From: Desulforamulus ruminis DSM 2154 | Lineage (GTDB): Bacteria; Bacillota; Desulfotomaculia; Desulfotomaculales; Desulfotomaculaceae | DNA length: 64,000 bases | Reading direction: 5' to 3' | Assembly (NCBI RefSeq): GCF_000215085.1 | Contig: NC_015589.1 | Location: 3,905,015-3,969,014 of the forward strand | In this document: piece by piece, positions 33,402-43,220 of the stretch | How positions within the stretch are numbered: position 1 is the first letter of the stretch | Layout: each line of letters opens with the position of its first letter | The notes under the pieces: model-generated | Seen by the model: the letters and a program-made list of their open reading frames with translations, nothing else | The model's database searches: none | Told to the model about the DNA's origin: nothing | Program-made: the position numbers and the translations under genes

Positions 33402-33963
33402 GGATCTTCCACTGTTCAATTGATTTGCGCGCTTCCTCCGCCTTGGGGCCTTCCTTTTGGACTGCCAGAACCTTCTCCATGGCCGTTATGGCTCCCTGGT
33501 AATCCTTTTTCTCTGCCAATAGCTTGGCATACTGAAAGTTTAAATCTGCGTTATTGCCTTCAATTGCCAAAGCTTCCGTCAACTGCTTTTCAGCAAGATC
33601 GATCTTGCCCTGACTATAGTAGGATAAGGCCAAATTCTGACGGGCGGAAATATTCTTAGGTTCTAACTGTATGACCTTGGCATAGAGATCGTCGGCCTGT
33701 GTAATTTTCCCTACCTGGATGTAATAAGAGGCCAGGTTAAGCATCAGACCCGTATCATTGGGTTTCTCTTTGGCTTGCTCCTCAAGCAGTTTAATTCTCT
33801 CCTCCATGGTAGTGGGAGCCTTGGTGTCGTTTTGAGCACTGCCCAGCCCGGACCAAACCATGGAAGAACCAATGAGACCCATGGACAGCACAACCACCAG
33901 GATACCAATAACGATCCGCTGGAATCGTTTTTGCCTGGCTCTGGGAGATAAACTTTTAAACAT
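33388..33963 (-). CDS. Membrane-anchored tetratricopeptide repeat protein
   Basis: A 191-residue protein with a basic N terminus and one membrane helix (about residues 15-37). About three TPR units follow (for example LNLASYYIQVGKITQADDLY and NLALSYYSQGKIDLAEKQL), a fold for protein-protein contact. It faces the outside by prediction. It is upstream of the peptidase-MA gene on the same strand but is closed off by its own terminator. Its partner is unknown; cell-envelope assembly is plausible next to murA and the M23 enzyme. Confidence 0.8.
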   Translation of the reverse strand: MFKSLSPRARQKRFQRIVIGILVVVLSMGLIGSSMVWSGLGSAQNDTKAPTTMEERIKLLEEQAKEKPNDTGLMLNLASYYIQVGKITQADDLYAKVIQLEPKNISARQNLALSYYSQGKIDLAEKQLTEALAIEGNNADLNFQYAKLLAEKKDYQGAITAMEKVLAVQKEGPKAEEARKSIEQWKIQAGQ

Positions 33964-34060
33964 AAGACCCTTCCCTCCGGATCAATGTAAATGAAATGAC
34001 AGACCGCGTCTGGTCTGGAAAAAGACCATCAATACTATGGACAATCATAACAAATAGTTT

Positions 34061-34097
34061 AAAAAAAGTAAACCTTCCGCGAAACTAACGGAAGGTT
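34061..34097 (-). terminator. Terminator after the M23 peptidase gene
   Basis: AACCTTCCG (34071-34079) pairs with CGGAAGGTT (34089-34097) and a run TACTTTTTTT follows on the minus strand. Confidence 0.88.
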
Positions 34098-34106
34098 TTA
34101 TACGTC

Positions 34107-35459
34107 TTATAAGTAACTTAATGGATTTCTGGGAACTCCGTTGACAATCACTTCAAAGTGCAGGTGAGGTCCGGTGGACCTGCCGGTGGAACCAACTTTG
34201 CCAATGATGCTACCCTTTTGGACGGTCTGGCCAACTTTCACGCTGATGCTGGACATGTGACCGTAGCGGGTTACCAATCCGTTGCCATGGCTGATATCCA
34301 CACAGTTGCCGTAACCTCCGTACCAGCCGGCACGAATAACTTTACCGCTCTGGGCCGCCTGAATGGGCGAGCCGTAACCACGGGCCAAGTCAATTCCAGT
34401 ATGCATCCGACCGCTTCTCATGCCGAAAGGAGATAGAATGGCTCCGGCAGGACGGCTGAGACCACGGGATGCCACCATGGTTTGGGAACTGCGTTCCACA
34501 ATTTGCGCTTTGGCTTCTTTCAACACCTTTTCCTTCAGTACTTTGCGCTCCGTCTCCATGCCATTGACCGCCGTGATTTGATAAGTTACCTCTTTAAGCC
34601 CTTTCTCACCCTGCTGAATCACCTTGCTTTGTCCATAGGGCAGACTGGGGTTTTTCCTGACTTGTTGGGCTAAAACAACGTCCTCTTGAATGGTTTTTTG
34701 CGTAGTGGCAACCACGTCGATAACGGGATCCAACGCCCCAACCATTTTAATTTTCTGGTCGATCTGCATCTTTTCCGGAACGAAATCCGGGTTGGCGGCT
34801 TGCAGCTCTTCCGGCGTAACATCAAAACGGACGGCGATATCCCACAGTGTGTCGCCTTCTTTTACCGTGTAATATCTCGGCTTATCGGATTCGCCTTTTA
34901 GATATTTCACGGCTTGTTCCACCGCCTTAATCTTATCTGCTTTAACAGGCAAATCTACCAGATCGATCTTTTGTTTAAATGAAAGGGTATTGTCCGGATC
35001 AATCTGGTAGGCTTGCTTGAGTTTTGCCAAAACTAAATTTGCTGCCTCCCTGTCCTTGACAGCTACCTTTAAACCCCCGTTGGCCTTAATGCCTACGGCA
35101 ACCGCCTCAAAGGAAAGATTTTTGGCCAGGATTTCCGTGCATTTCTCTGCACTGACAACTTCGGCCTCATCTTTTTTAACCGTCTTACAGAGAACTTCCT
35201 GCGTGATTTTTACATTGGCAGCCTTGCCTTGTTGTTTTTTAATCAACGAATTAATAACCGCCTCCGCTGTGGTTTTATCTTTAACCACGGCCAAGACCTT
35301 GCCGTCCACTTCAATGGCACAGGCCCGGTTGGCCGCCACCATCGACAGCAGTCCTAAAACTAAAAACACCGCTAAGGCTCCGGATATTACCCGTTTGTAT
35401 GTACTTGGCTGCTTGTCTAACCAAGTTTTAAATAATAAGATTTTCTCCTTTACTTGCAT
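34107..35459 (-). CDS. Cell wall M23 metallopeptidase with LysM and G5 domains
   Basis: A 450-residue envelope enzyme. One membrane helix near residues 22-42 anchors it. A LysM peptidoglycan-binding unit (YYTVKEGDTLWDIAVRFDV, about residue 197) and a G5-type unit (about 275-325) precede the C-terminal M23 domain (about 335-450). The zinc ligands are seen in HTGIDLA, and in HLHFEV near the end. It should cut cross-bridges in peptidoglycan outside the cell, in growth, division or spore formation. Full length and active-site residues appear intact. Confidence 0.92.
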   Translation of the reverse strand: MQVKEKILLFKTWLDKQPSTYKRVISGALAVFLVLGLLSMVAANRACAIEVDGKVLAVVKDKTTAEAVINSLIKKQQGKAANVKITQEVLCKTVKKDEAEVVSAEKCTEILAKNLSFEAVAVGIKANGGLKVAVKDREAANLVLAKLKQAYQIDPDNTLSFKQKIDLVDLPVKADKIKAVEQAVKYLKGESDKPRYYTVKEGDTLWDIAVRFDVTPEELQAANPDFVPEKMQIDQKIKMVGALDPVIDVVATTQKTIQEDVVLAQQVRKNPSLPYGQSKVIQQGEKGLKEVTYQITAVNGMETERKVLKEKVLKEAKAQIVERSSQTMVASRGLSRPAGAILSPFGMRSGRMHTGIDLARGYGSPIQAAQSGKVIRAGWYGGYGNCVDISHGNGLVTRYGHMSSISVKVGQTVQKGSIIGKVGSTGRSTGPHLHFEVIVNGVPRNPLSYL

Positions 35460-35585
35460 CGTTCAGCTCCTTTCGAAAAGTTCCCCTCCATTACCCTATA
35501 AAGCTGGAAAAATAGTCATAGAGAGGTAAATTTCGGCACAAATTATTATAGCATAGATAACTTTAGACCGTAAAGCTTTAACCCA

Positions 35586-35618
35586 ACAAAAAGGACCCCC
35601 CTTCCGGGGAGTCCTTTT
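35586..35618 (-). terminator. Terminator after the SCIFF maturase gene
   Basis: AAAAGGAC (35588-35595) pairs with GTCCTTTT (35611-35618) around further GC pairs; TTTTTGTTGGG follows on the minus strand. Confidence 0.85.
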
Positions 35619-35620
35619 AC

Positions 35621-36973
35621 TTAGGCTAGACCAGCCTGCTTAACCTGCAGGTAGATGGCGCATTCAAACCGTTTTTTAGCCAGTTGGCACCCCAATGAAT
35701 AGGGCTTCAAAAGATCCCCGTTAAAGGCCATGGCGTTGGCATGGCAACCCCCGCTGCAATAAAATTTAGCCCAGCAATCCACGCACTCCCTCTTGTTATA
35801 TATGTGGGTCTGGCGAAAATTATCAATGATTTCCGGTTTTTTTATCCCTTCCCAAACATTACCAAGCCGGAAGTCCTGTTTCCCCACAAACTGGTGACAG
35901 GGATAGAGGTCCCCCTCGGGGGTCACCGCCAGATATTCATAGCCGGCCCCACAACCGGACAGGCGCTTGGGCAGACAGGGACCACCCTGCAGGTCAATAT
36001 TGAAGTGAAAAAAGTTGATCGGCTCTCCAGCTTGTCTGCGCTCCAGCAACTGCCGGGTCAGCCGGGTGTATTCTTCCAGCAGCGCCGGCAGATCCTCCTC
36101 CCGGAAGGCGTAGTCGGTATCCCTGCCGGCAACCACCGGTTCTACGGAAAGGTCACGAAAGCCCAATTCCGCCATATGAAGTACGTCCCGGGAAAAATCC
36201 TGATTATGACGGGTGTAGGTTCCCCGGATGTAATAACCGGCCGGGGGCTGTTGCCTGACATACTCCTGAAAGGCCTTTACCACTTGAGAATAGGATCCTT
36301 TGCCCGAAGGCGTAGGACGCATGGCATTATGGATCTCAGGACGTCCGTCCAGGCTTAATACCGCGGCCATATGGTTGTCCAGCAGGAATTGCTGCACCTC
36401 TTGGTTCAGCAACACGCCGTTGGTGGTAAGGGTGAATTTAAATTCCTTCCCTGCACCCTTGGCCTTTTCCCGTCCATAAGCCACCAGTTTTTTTATGGTT
36501 TTAAAATTAAGCAGGGGTTCTCCTCCGAAAAAATCAATTTCTATGTTTTTCCGGTTTCCCGATTGTTGAATTACAAAATCAATGGCCGCCTGCCCCACTT
36601 CAACCGGAAGCAGACCGCTGGGCCCGCCGAATTGCCCCTGGCCGGCAAAACAGTATTTGCAACGCAGATTGCAATCGTGAGCGGCATGGAGGCACAGGGC
36701 CTTCACCACGCCATCCCGTCGGGGTTGGTAACTGCTTTGGTAAGGGTCCTCGGTAAATAGCAGCCCTTCATGGACCAATCCTTCTATTTCAACCAGCGCC
36801 TGATGAATTTCTCCATCATCATATTGACCGGAAAGAGCTTCTTTGATTTCTTCTTGGGTGGCGGTGGAAAACCTCTCTAGGATTTCCCAGGCCAGTTCAT
36901 CCACAACATGAACAGCCCCGCTGTGAACATCCAAAACAATGCGAACACCGTCAAAAATAAATTTATGTAACAC
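35621..36973 (-). CDS. scfB: SCIFF peptide radical SAM maturase (thioether-forming)
   Basis: A 450-residue radical SAM/SPASM enzyme. An N-terminal peptide-recognition (RRE-like) part (about 1-75) precedes the SAM cluster Cys101, Cys105 and Cys108 (CNLRCKYC). Several C-terminal cysteines (for example CGAGYEYLAVTPEGDLYPC and CVDCWAKFYCSGGC) bind auxiliary iron-sulfur clusters. Family members install Cys-to-alpha-carbon thioether links in the SCIFF peptide. The GTG start has GGGAGGG 7 bases upstream. The peptide gene lies directly upstream on the same strand, with a terminator hairpin between them. Confidence 0.95.
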   Translation of the reverse strand: MLHKFIFDGVRIVLDVHSGAVHVVDELAWEILERFSTATQEEIKEALSGQYDDGEIHQALVEIEGLVHEGLLFTEDPYQSSYQPRRDGVVKALCLHAAHDCNLRCKYCFAGQGQFGGPSGLLPVEVGQAAIDFVIQQSGNRKNIEIDFFGGEPLLNFKTIKKLVAYGREKAKGAGKEFKFTLTTNGVLLNQEVQQFLLDNHMAAVLSLDGRPEIHNAMRPTPSGKGSYSQVVKAFQEYVRQQPPAGYYIRGTYTRHNQDFSRDVLHMAELGFRDLSVEPVVAGRDTDYAFREEDLPALLEEYTRLTRQLLERRQAGEPINFFHFNIDLQGGPCLPKRLSGCGAGYEYLAVTPEGDLYPCHQFVGKQDFRLGNVWEGIKKPEIIDNFRQTHIYNKRECVDCWAKFYCSGGCHANAMAFNGDLLKPYSLGCQLAKKRFECAIYLQVKQAGLA

Positions 36974-36988
36974 GCAAAAACCCTCCCA

Positions 36989-37018
36989 AAAAAATTACCT
37001 TATCCCGTTGGGACAAGG
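36989..37018 (-). terminator. Intrinsic terminator/attenuator between SCIFF gene and maturase gene
   Basis: On the minus strand CCTTGTCCC and GGGATAAGG form a 9-bp stem (one G-U pair) with a 3-base loop, followed by TAATTTTTTT. It comes right before the ribosome site of scfB, so only read-through transcripts would make the maturase. Confidence 0.8.
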
Positions 37019-37052
37019 TTGTGGTTTTTTCTGTGTATCTGTACCAGAGGTT

Positions 37053-37199
37053 TTATGCTTGCTTAACACAAACCTGATTACCTACGGTGCAGGAGGTTTT
37101 ACAAGCGGATTGACAGGAAGTAGCGCATTCGCCGCAACCGCCGTTTTTCACAGTTTCTTTTAAAGAAGTCTTATTTAAGGTTTTAATGTGTTTAGTCAA
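37053..37199 (-). CDS. scfA: SCIFF ribosomal peptide precursor (six cysteines in forty-five)
   Basis: A 48-residue precursor that starts with TTG at 37199, with AAAGGGG about 10 bases upstream. The first half is the leader (TKHIKTLNKTSLKETV). The core carries six cysteines at positions 22, 25, 29, 33, 37 and 44, in the family order (CGECATSCQSACKTSC). It is followed by its radical SAM maturase gene. SCIFF is near-universal in Clostridia and its mature role is still unknown. The TTG start and short length make it easy to miss. Confidence 0.95.
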   Translation of the reverse strand: MTKHIKTLNKTSLKETVKNGGCGECATSCQSACKTSCTVGNQVCVKQA

Positions 37200-37225
37200 A
37201 GTCTTTCATCCCCTTTCCGCATTCA

Positions 37226-37255
37226 ATTATAAAGCACCGGGATTGTCCAAGGCAA
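37226..37255 (-). promoter_or_regulatory. Candidate promoter of the SCIFF operon
   Basis: On the minus strand TTGCCT (37250-37255) and TATAAT (37226-37231) are separated by 18 bases. The start codon is about 27 bases beyond the -10. Confidence 0.6.
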
Positions 37256-37295
37256 GAAAAAGTTGACTCCCGGGGCAGCCAAATTATTTATTAAA

Positions 37296-37324
37296 TTGAC
37301 TTTTTATTGGTTAAATTTTATAGA
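37296..37324 (+). promoter_or_regulatory. Candidate promoter of the ribbon-helix-helix gene
   Basis: TTGACT (37296-37301) and TATAGA (37319-37324) with a 17-base spacer, close to the sigma-A consensus. Confidence 0.65.
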
Positions 37325-37401
37325 ATTTTGAACGATATATATTAAAGGGACTTTTGTCCCAAGACCATTCTCTCAGATATCATGAAATGCAGGTGAAACT
37401 T

Positions 37402-37581
37402 TTGACCAACAACTACAAGGTAAAGGTCGATTTAACATTGATTATGGATCAAAATATTTATAAGTTAATTAAACAAATCGCTGAGGAGGAAAACCGTAAT
37501 TTTAATCAGCAGGTGCTGAAAATTTTAAAAGACTACGCCAAAGAGTATCCCTTGACGGAAAGCTCTCCCGGTATTCCTTAA
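37402..37581 (+). CDS. Small ribbon-helix-helix (Arc-like) protein
   Basis: A 59-residue protein. A short beta strand (KVKVDLTLIM) is followed by two helices (DQNIYKLIKQIAEEENRNFN and QQVLKILKDYAKEY), the layout of Arc/MetJ-type dimeric DNA-binding proteins. The TTG at 37402 is chosen because AGGTG precedes it by 6 bases; a TTG at 37354 and an ATG at 37387 would add residues unlike the family. It is divergent from the SCIFF gene and could regulate it, or itself. No toxin gene is next to it. Confidence 0.6.
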   Translation: MTNNYKVKVDLTLIMDQNIYKLIKQIAEEENRNFNQQVLKILKDYAKEYPLTESSPGIP

Positions 37582-37657
37582 TCGGCAAACTCGTGATTAA
37601 ATCTTCTCGTTTTTTCGAAAGACCGGGCCAAAGGGTATCATTTGTATAATACATAGT

Positions 37658-37690
37658 AAAAGGGTTTGCCCAAAGGCAAACCCTTTTATC
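37658..37690 (-). terminator. Terminator of the tRNA cluster
   Basis: AAAAGGGTTTGCC pairs with GGCAAACCCTTTT around 4 bases (37658-37687), just past tRNA-Gly on the minus strand. Confidence 0.8.
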
Positions 37691-37700
37691 TTGATTCCAC

Positions 37701-37775
37701 TGGAGCGGGTGACGAGGATCGAACTCGCAACCCTCAGCTTGGGAAGCTGATGCTCTACCATTGAGCTACACCCGC
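37701..37775 (-). tRNA. tRNA-Gly (anticodon CCC)
   Basis: A 75-base cloverleaf beginning GCGGGTG and ending CACCCGC-T-CCA. The anticodon stem TCAGC/GCTGA encloses TTCCCAA, giving anticodon CCC, which reads GGG glycine codons. CCA is encoded. The D-loop (AGCTCAATGGTAGAGC) and T-loop (GTTCGATCC) are normal. Confidence 0.95.
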
Positions 37776-37832
37776 ATTTGATATTTATTATATCCACAAG
37801 CAAAGGCACTGTAAACACAAAAAGAAAAAATT

Positions 37833-37908
37833 TGGTGACCCCTACGGGATTCGAACCCGTGTTACCGCCGTGAAAGGGCGGTGTCTTAGGCCGCTTGACC
37901 AAGGGGCC
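37833..37908 (-). tRNA. tRNA-Glu (anticodon TTC)
   Basis: A 76-base cloverleaf. The acceptor GGCCCCT pairs with AGGGGTC and the encoded 3' end is ACCA. The anticodon loop CTTTCAC lies between CCGCC and GGCGG, giving TTC for glutamate. The T-loop is GTTCGAATC. Confidence 0.95.
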
Positions 37909-37924
37909 ACAAAATTTTTGTGGT

Positions 37925-38000
37925 TGGTGATCCATCCGCGACTCGAACGCGGGACACCCTGATTAAAAGTCAGGTGCTCTACCAACTGAGCTAATGGATC
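37925..38000 (-). tRNA. tRNA-Lys (anticodon TTT)
   Basis: A 76-base cloverleaf with acceptor GATCCAT/ATGGATC and encoded ACCA. The anticodon loop CTTTTAA between CCTGA and TCAGG gives TTT for lysine. It is the first of three tRNAs read together from the promoter at 38042-38071. Confidence 0.95.
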
Positions 38001-38041
38001 TTATTTGGTTTTTTTCGCACCGGCGAAACCTCACGTATGCT

Positions 38042-38071
38042 ATAATACAACAAATCCATACAGTGTGTCAA
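38042..38071 (-). promoter_or_regulatory. Promoter of the tRNA cluster
   Basis: TTGACA (38066-38071) and TATTAT (38042-38047) on the minus strand, spacer 18 bases, upstream of tRNA-Lys. Confidence 0.65.
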
Positions 38072-38220
38072 CATTTTTTAATTCAAAAAATTTCTTTAAA
38101 TATTTACAAAATCTTAATATTCCTTATACCATTCATAATCTTTCTAAGCTGACTCTCAATGCAAAACCACCTTTTAACAATTAGCTTGCCTAGCTGCATG
38201 CCATCCGGAAAACAAAAATT

Positions 38221-38245
38221 AAAGGGGCCGCCGGCCCCTTTAATT
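38221..38245 (-). terminator. Terminator after purA
   Basis: AAAGGGGCCG pairs with CGGCCCCTTT (38221-38241); AATTTTTGTT follows on the minus strand. Confidence 0.85.
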
Positions 38246-39562
<1,317 letters not shown>

Positions 39563-39680
39563 CTACCCATTGAAATAAAAATAACCCAAACAGAAACTTA
39601 ACAGTTATCTATTTGAGCCATGTCAGGATACCTCCGGCAAATTTAAATATTTTTGGAAGTGTATTATATCAAACATTTTT

Positions 39681-39709
39681 ATGGTATCATTCGTCTGTTT
39701 GATTGTCAA
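39681..39709 (-). promoter_or_regulatory. Candidate promoter of purA
   Basis: On the minus strand TTGACA (39704-39709) and TACCAT (39681-39686) are spaced 17 bases apart. No purine riboswitch or PurR-like box is obvious in the leader. Confidence 0.6.
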
Positions 39710-39778
39710 CTTTGGTTATTTAACGAATACCCCGCTTGTACGTTAAAGGGTTTGTTCTGCTTTGCACAATGTCGGGTT

Positions 39779-41101
39779 TTACTCTCGTTTCGCTAAATTT
39801 ACGAATTTTGTATATTCTTTAAAAAAGCCCAGATCCACAGAACCCACCGGACCGTTCCGCTGTTTGGCAATAATCACCTCGGCAATGCCCTTTTTCTCGG
39901 ATTCCGGATTATAGTACTCGTCCCTGTAAATAAACATAATTAAATCGGCATCCTGTTCAATACTGCCGCTCTCCCGGAGATCCGACATCATGGGATGTTT
40001 ATCGGTACGGCTTTCCACCGCCCGGCTTAACTGGGACAGGGCCAGCACCGGCACTTCCAGCTCTTTGGCCAGTCCTTTCAGTTTCCTGGAGATGTCGGCA
40101 ATTTCCTGCTGGCGGTTTTCAATACGCTTGCCGCCGGACATCAACTGCAGGTAGTCAATGATAATAAGGCCCAGGCCTTTTTCCGCCTTTAACCGGCGGG
40201 ATTTGGAACGAACTTCCTGGACGGTGACTGCCCCGATATCGTCCAGATAAATGGGCGCCCGGGATAAATATCTGGCAGCTTCGCTGAGTTTACCCCAGTC
40301 CTCATCGGACAGATTGCCCGTTCGCACCCGGTGGGCGTCCACCATGGCCTCGGAGCACAGCATCCTTTGAACCAGTTGTTCCTTGGACATTTCCAGACTA
40401 AAGATGGCTACCGGAACCTGATGTTTGGCTGCGGCGTGCAGGCCGAGCAATATGGCCAAGGCGGTTTTTCCCATACTGGGCCTGGCTGCCAGGATAATTA
40501 AATCTCCTTTTTGAAACCCGTTGGTCATGCGGTCCAACTCAATAAAGCCGGTAGGAATGCCGGTAATTTTTCCCCGGTTGTTATAGGCATGCTCCAGATT
40601 CTCCAGAGCGCTGACCAGGGTCTCTTTGATCGGTGTAAAAGTAGACGTGCTACGGCGCTGACCCAGTTCCAGAATGCTGCGTTCCGCTTCATCTAAAAGT
40701 TCTTCCGCATTCTCGGAACCTTCATATCCCCGGGTGGAAATCCGGGTGGTAACCGATATCAAGGCCCGGGATAAGGCTTTTTCTTCCACAATTCGCCCGT
40801 AGTACTCCACATTGGCGGCGGTGGGGACCAGATTGGCCAGGGTAGCCACGTATGTAATGCCGCCCACCTTTTCCAGTTCTCCTTTATCCCGCAGGAGATC
40901 GGTTACAGTAATTAAGTCTACCGGATTACCACCTTCGGTCAGTTCCAAAATCACCAGATAAATAATCCGGTGAGCCTCCCTGTAAAAATCTTCCGGTTTG
41001 AGAAACTCCATCACTTTAAAAATGGCTTCCCGCTCCAGAAGCATTGCCCCGAGCACCGATTGTTCCGCATCTATGTTTTGTGGTGGCACACGCTCCAGCA
41101 T
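39779..41101 (-). CDS. dnaB: Replicative DNA helicase DnaB
   Basis: A 440-residue hexameric helicase of the replication fork. The N-terminal domain begins PPQNIDAEQSVLGAML. The RecA-like domain shows Walker A ARPSMGKTAL, Walker B GLIIIDYLQLM, and the arginine-finger region LSRAVESRTDKHPMMSDLRESG. ATG at 41101 is chosen because AAAGAGG lies 7 bases before it; an earlier ATG at 41122 has no site. It follows rplI and lonC in the same direction, an order common in Firmicutes. Confidence 0.96.
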   Translation of the reverse strand: MLERVPPQNIDAEQSVLGAMLLEREAIFKVMEFLKPEDFYREAHRIIYLVILELTEGGNPVDLITVTDLLRDKGELEKVGGITYVATLANLVPTAANVEYYGRIVEEKALSRALISVTTRISTRGYEGSENAEELLDEAERSILELGQRRSTSTFTPIKETLVSALENLEHAYNNRGKITGIPTGFIELDRMTNGFQKGDLIILAARPSMGKTALAILLGLHAAAKHQVPVAIFSLEMSKEQLVQRMLCSEAMVDAHRVRTGNLSDEDWGKLSEAARYLSRAPIYLDDIGAVTVQEVRSKSRRLKAEKGLGLIIIDYLQLMSGGKRIENRQQEIADISRKLKGLAKELEVPVLALSQLSRAVESRTDKHPMMSDLRESGSIEQDADLIMFIYRDEYYNPESEKKGIAEVIIAKQRNGPVGSVDLGFFKEYTKFVNLAKRE

Positions 41102-41204
41102 AGGTAATCCTCTTTCATACAATCCGGTATTTTTAGAGTTCAGCCCTTCGGCCTGAAGAGCATTACTCAGGCCTTGCCTTTGAAATACAGGCCAGCTCTT
41201 AAAA

Positions 41205-41228
41205 GCAAAAAGGTTAACTATATTAACC
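41205..41228 (-). terminator. Weak terminator after lonC
   Basis: GGTTAA pairs with TTAACC around 5 bases and is followed on the minus strand by TTTTTGCTTTT. Stem is short and AT-rich, so read-through to dnaB is likely. Confidence 0.5.
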
Positions 41229-41230
41229 GG

Positions 41231-43174
41231 TTAACTGGCTAATATAGGCAGTTTATAACCGGGTAAAATGGCGGCCAATATCTCTTCTACGTTGCATACG
41301 GGAATCACTTCAATGCCCTTTAAATCGGCAGGCACGTCCTTATGATTTTCTTCCGGTATAAACACCTTTTTAATTCCCGCCTGCTTAGCGCCGTAAATTT
41401 TCTCAAAAACTCCGCCGACGGCCCGAACCTTGCCTTGGATGGAAACTTCCCCGGTTACCGCAATATCCTGGGGCAGGGGCAGGTCTTGAACCGCGCTGAG
41501 CATGGCCAGCATCATGGCCACTCCGGCAGAAGGTCCGTCTATTCTGCCGCCCCCAACCACATTAACATGAAGGTCGTAGTTGCTGATATCTTTACCGGAT
41601 ATTTTACGGATGACGGAAGCCGCATTAAAGACAGAGTCTTTGGCCATGCTGCCGGCAGTATCATTAAAACGGATATTCCCCTGGCCCTGGCTCCGGGCTT
41701 CAAAAGCCACCGCCTCAATCTCTAAAACCGAGCCGAGGTAGCCGGAAACACCCAGCCCAAAGATCTTGCCCACTTCCTGGTCTGCAGACGCCCTGCGCAA
41801 TACATAGGGAGTCAGACGGCTAACCTGCACCACCTCGTAAACATCCTGCTGGGTAATATAAACCGACCCTTGGGTTCCTTCGCTCTGCTGCCGGAAGCAG
41901 GCCAGACCATAGGCATCGGCCAAAATGCTGATGGCCTTGCGTCCTTCAATGGTATATTCAGAAATGGTCTCCGGAATCTGTTCATCCATCTCCACCTGAA
42001 GTTTCTTCGCCGCCTGGTGGATAATCCTCTGGATGGCCGCCGGGGTTAGCGGTTCAAAAAACACCTCGGCACAACGGGAACGAACGGCCGGATTAATATC
42101 CTCCGGATCCCGGGTAGTGGCTCCAATCAAAACAAAGTCTGCGGGCGCTCCCTCGGCAAAAATCTTTTTAATGTACTGGGGAACGTTGGGGTCATTGGGG
42201 TCATAATAGGCAGAGTCAAAGAAAACCCTTTTATCCTCCAATACCTTTAAAAGTTTATTTTGCAGGGCAGGGTCCAACTCGCCGATTTCATCAATAAATA
42301 AAATACCCCCATGGGCATCGGTAACCAGACCCAGTTTGGGTTCGGGCACTCCGGTTTCGGCCAAATCCCTCCGGGCGCCCTGATAAATGGGATCATGCAC
42401 GGACCCCAGCAGGGGGTTGGTCACCTCCCGGGGATCCCAGCGGAGGGTTGTTCCATCCACCTCCACAAAGGGAGCATCTTTGGAGAAAGACACCCCTTGC
42501 ATACTCTTGGCCACCTCTAAAGCCAGCCGGGCGGCAGTGGTTTTGCCCACACCCGGAGGTCCATAGAGGATTATATGCTGTGGAAAGGGAGAGGCCAGCT
42601 TGGCCAGCAACGCTTTAACCGCCCGCTCCTGTCCGACAATCTCCTCAAAGGTTTCCGGGCGCAGCAGCTTCATGGCCGAAGAGGCCAGCTTCTTGGAATC
42701 CAGCTTTTCTAAAATGGCCAGTCTTTTCAGGGTCTGGGCATTTTCCGGGCCGGTATTTTCTTTAATTACCTGCATTTTGATTTCTCGAATATAGTCTTCG
42801 TGCCGCTGGTTCATTTTTTCGCCGATCTTCTTTTCCAATTCTTCTTCCACCGTGCGGCGGGCAATGATGTCGGCAATTTCGTCTTGAATGGCTTCTAAGA
42901 TATCCGGGATCTCTTCCATGGTAGGCAGTGCTTCGTAAGTTGGATCTTCAAATACCAGCTTTTGTAAAGCCAGTACCCTTTCCTCAATTTTATCGGATCG
43001 CATCAATTGTAAGGCTTCCAATTTTCCTGCCCGCAGCACCAGCTTGTCGGACCCGTAAATATTGCTTAAAAGTCCGTAGATGGCGGTGACCTGGCGCTTC
43101 AACTGCTCCAGTTGGGAAAACTGGCTGGACACTTGATCTTTGCTGCTCATGAACCTCTCGAGGAAAACCTTCAT
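41231..43174 (-). CDS. lonC: Lon-family ATP-dependent protease LonC (spore-former type)
   Basis: A 647-residue protease. It has a coiled N-terminal part (about 1-170), an AAA+ domain (Walker A GPPGVGKTTA; Walker B GILFIDEIGEL) and a C-terminal Lon peptidase domain. The catalytic Ser lies in DGPSAGVAM and the Lys in the following VFEKIYGAKQAG region. It lacks the large N-terminal domain of LonA. This type (spore_lon_C) is restricted to endospore formers other than the B. subtilis kind. AAAGGAG precedes the ATG. It lies between rplI and dnaB, probably co-transcribed. Confidence 0.93.
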   Translation of the reverse strand: MKVFLERFMSSKDQVSSQFSQLEQLKRQVTAIYGLLSNIYGSDKLVLRAGKLEALQLMRSDKIEERVLALQKLVFEDPTYEALPTMEEIPDILEAIQDEIADIIARRTVEEELEKKIGEKMNQRHEDYIREIKMQVIKENTGPENAQTLKRLAILEKLDSKKLASSAMKLLRPETFEEIVGQERAVKALLAKLASPFPQHIILYGPPGVGKTTAARLALEVAKSMQGVSFSKDAPFVEVDGTTLRWDPREVTNPLLGSVHDPIYQGARRDLAETGVPEPKLGLVTDAHGGILFIDEIGELDPALQNKLLKVLEDKRVFFDSAYYDPNDPNVPQYIKKIFAEGAPADFVLIGATTRDPEDINPAVRSRCAEVFFEPLTPAAIQRIIHQAAKKLQVEMDEQIPETISEYTIEGRKAISILADAYGLACFRQQSEGTQGSVYITQQDVYEVVQVSRLTPYVLRRASADQEVGKIFGLGVSGYLGSVLEIEAVAFEARSQGQGNIRFNDTAGSMAKDSVFNAASVIRKISGKDISNYDLHVNVVGGGRIDGPSAGVAMMLAMLSAVQDLPLPQDIAVTGEVSIQGKVRAVGGVFEKIYGAKQAGIKKVFIPEENHKDVPADLKGIEVIPVCNVEEILAAILPGYKLPILAS

Positions 43175-43220
43175 TTTTGTGCTCCTTTCAGTGCCTTATC
43201 CTGTCCCGGTTCCTGATCCC

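Noticed and set aside
35741..36358. Long open frame (205 codons) on the plus strand opposite scfB
   Set aside because: It mirrors the well-conserved scfB coding frame and has no family features or ribosome site.
37597..37935. Open frame of 112 codons on the minus strand
   Set aside because: It runs through tRNA-Gly and tRNA-Glu genes, so it is a chance frame.
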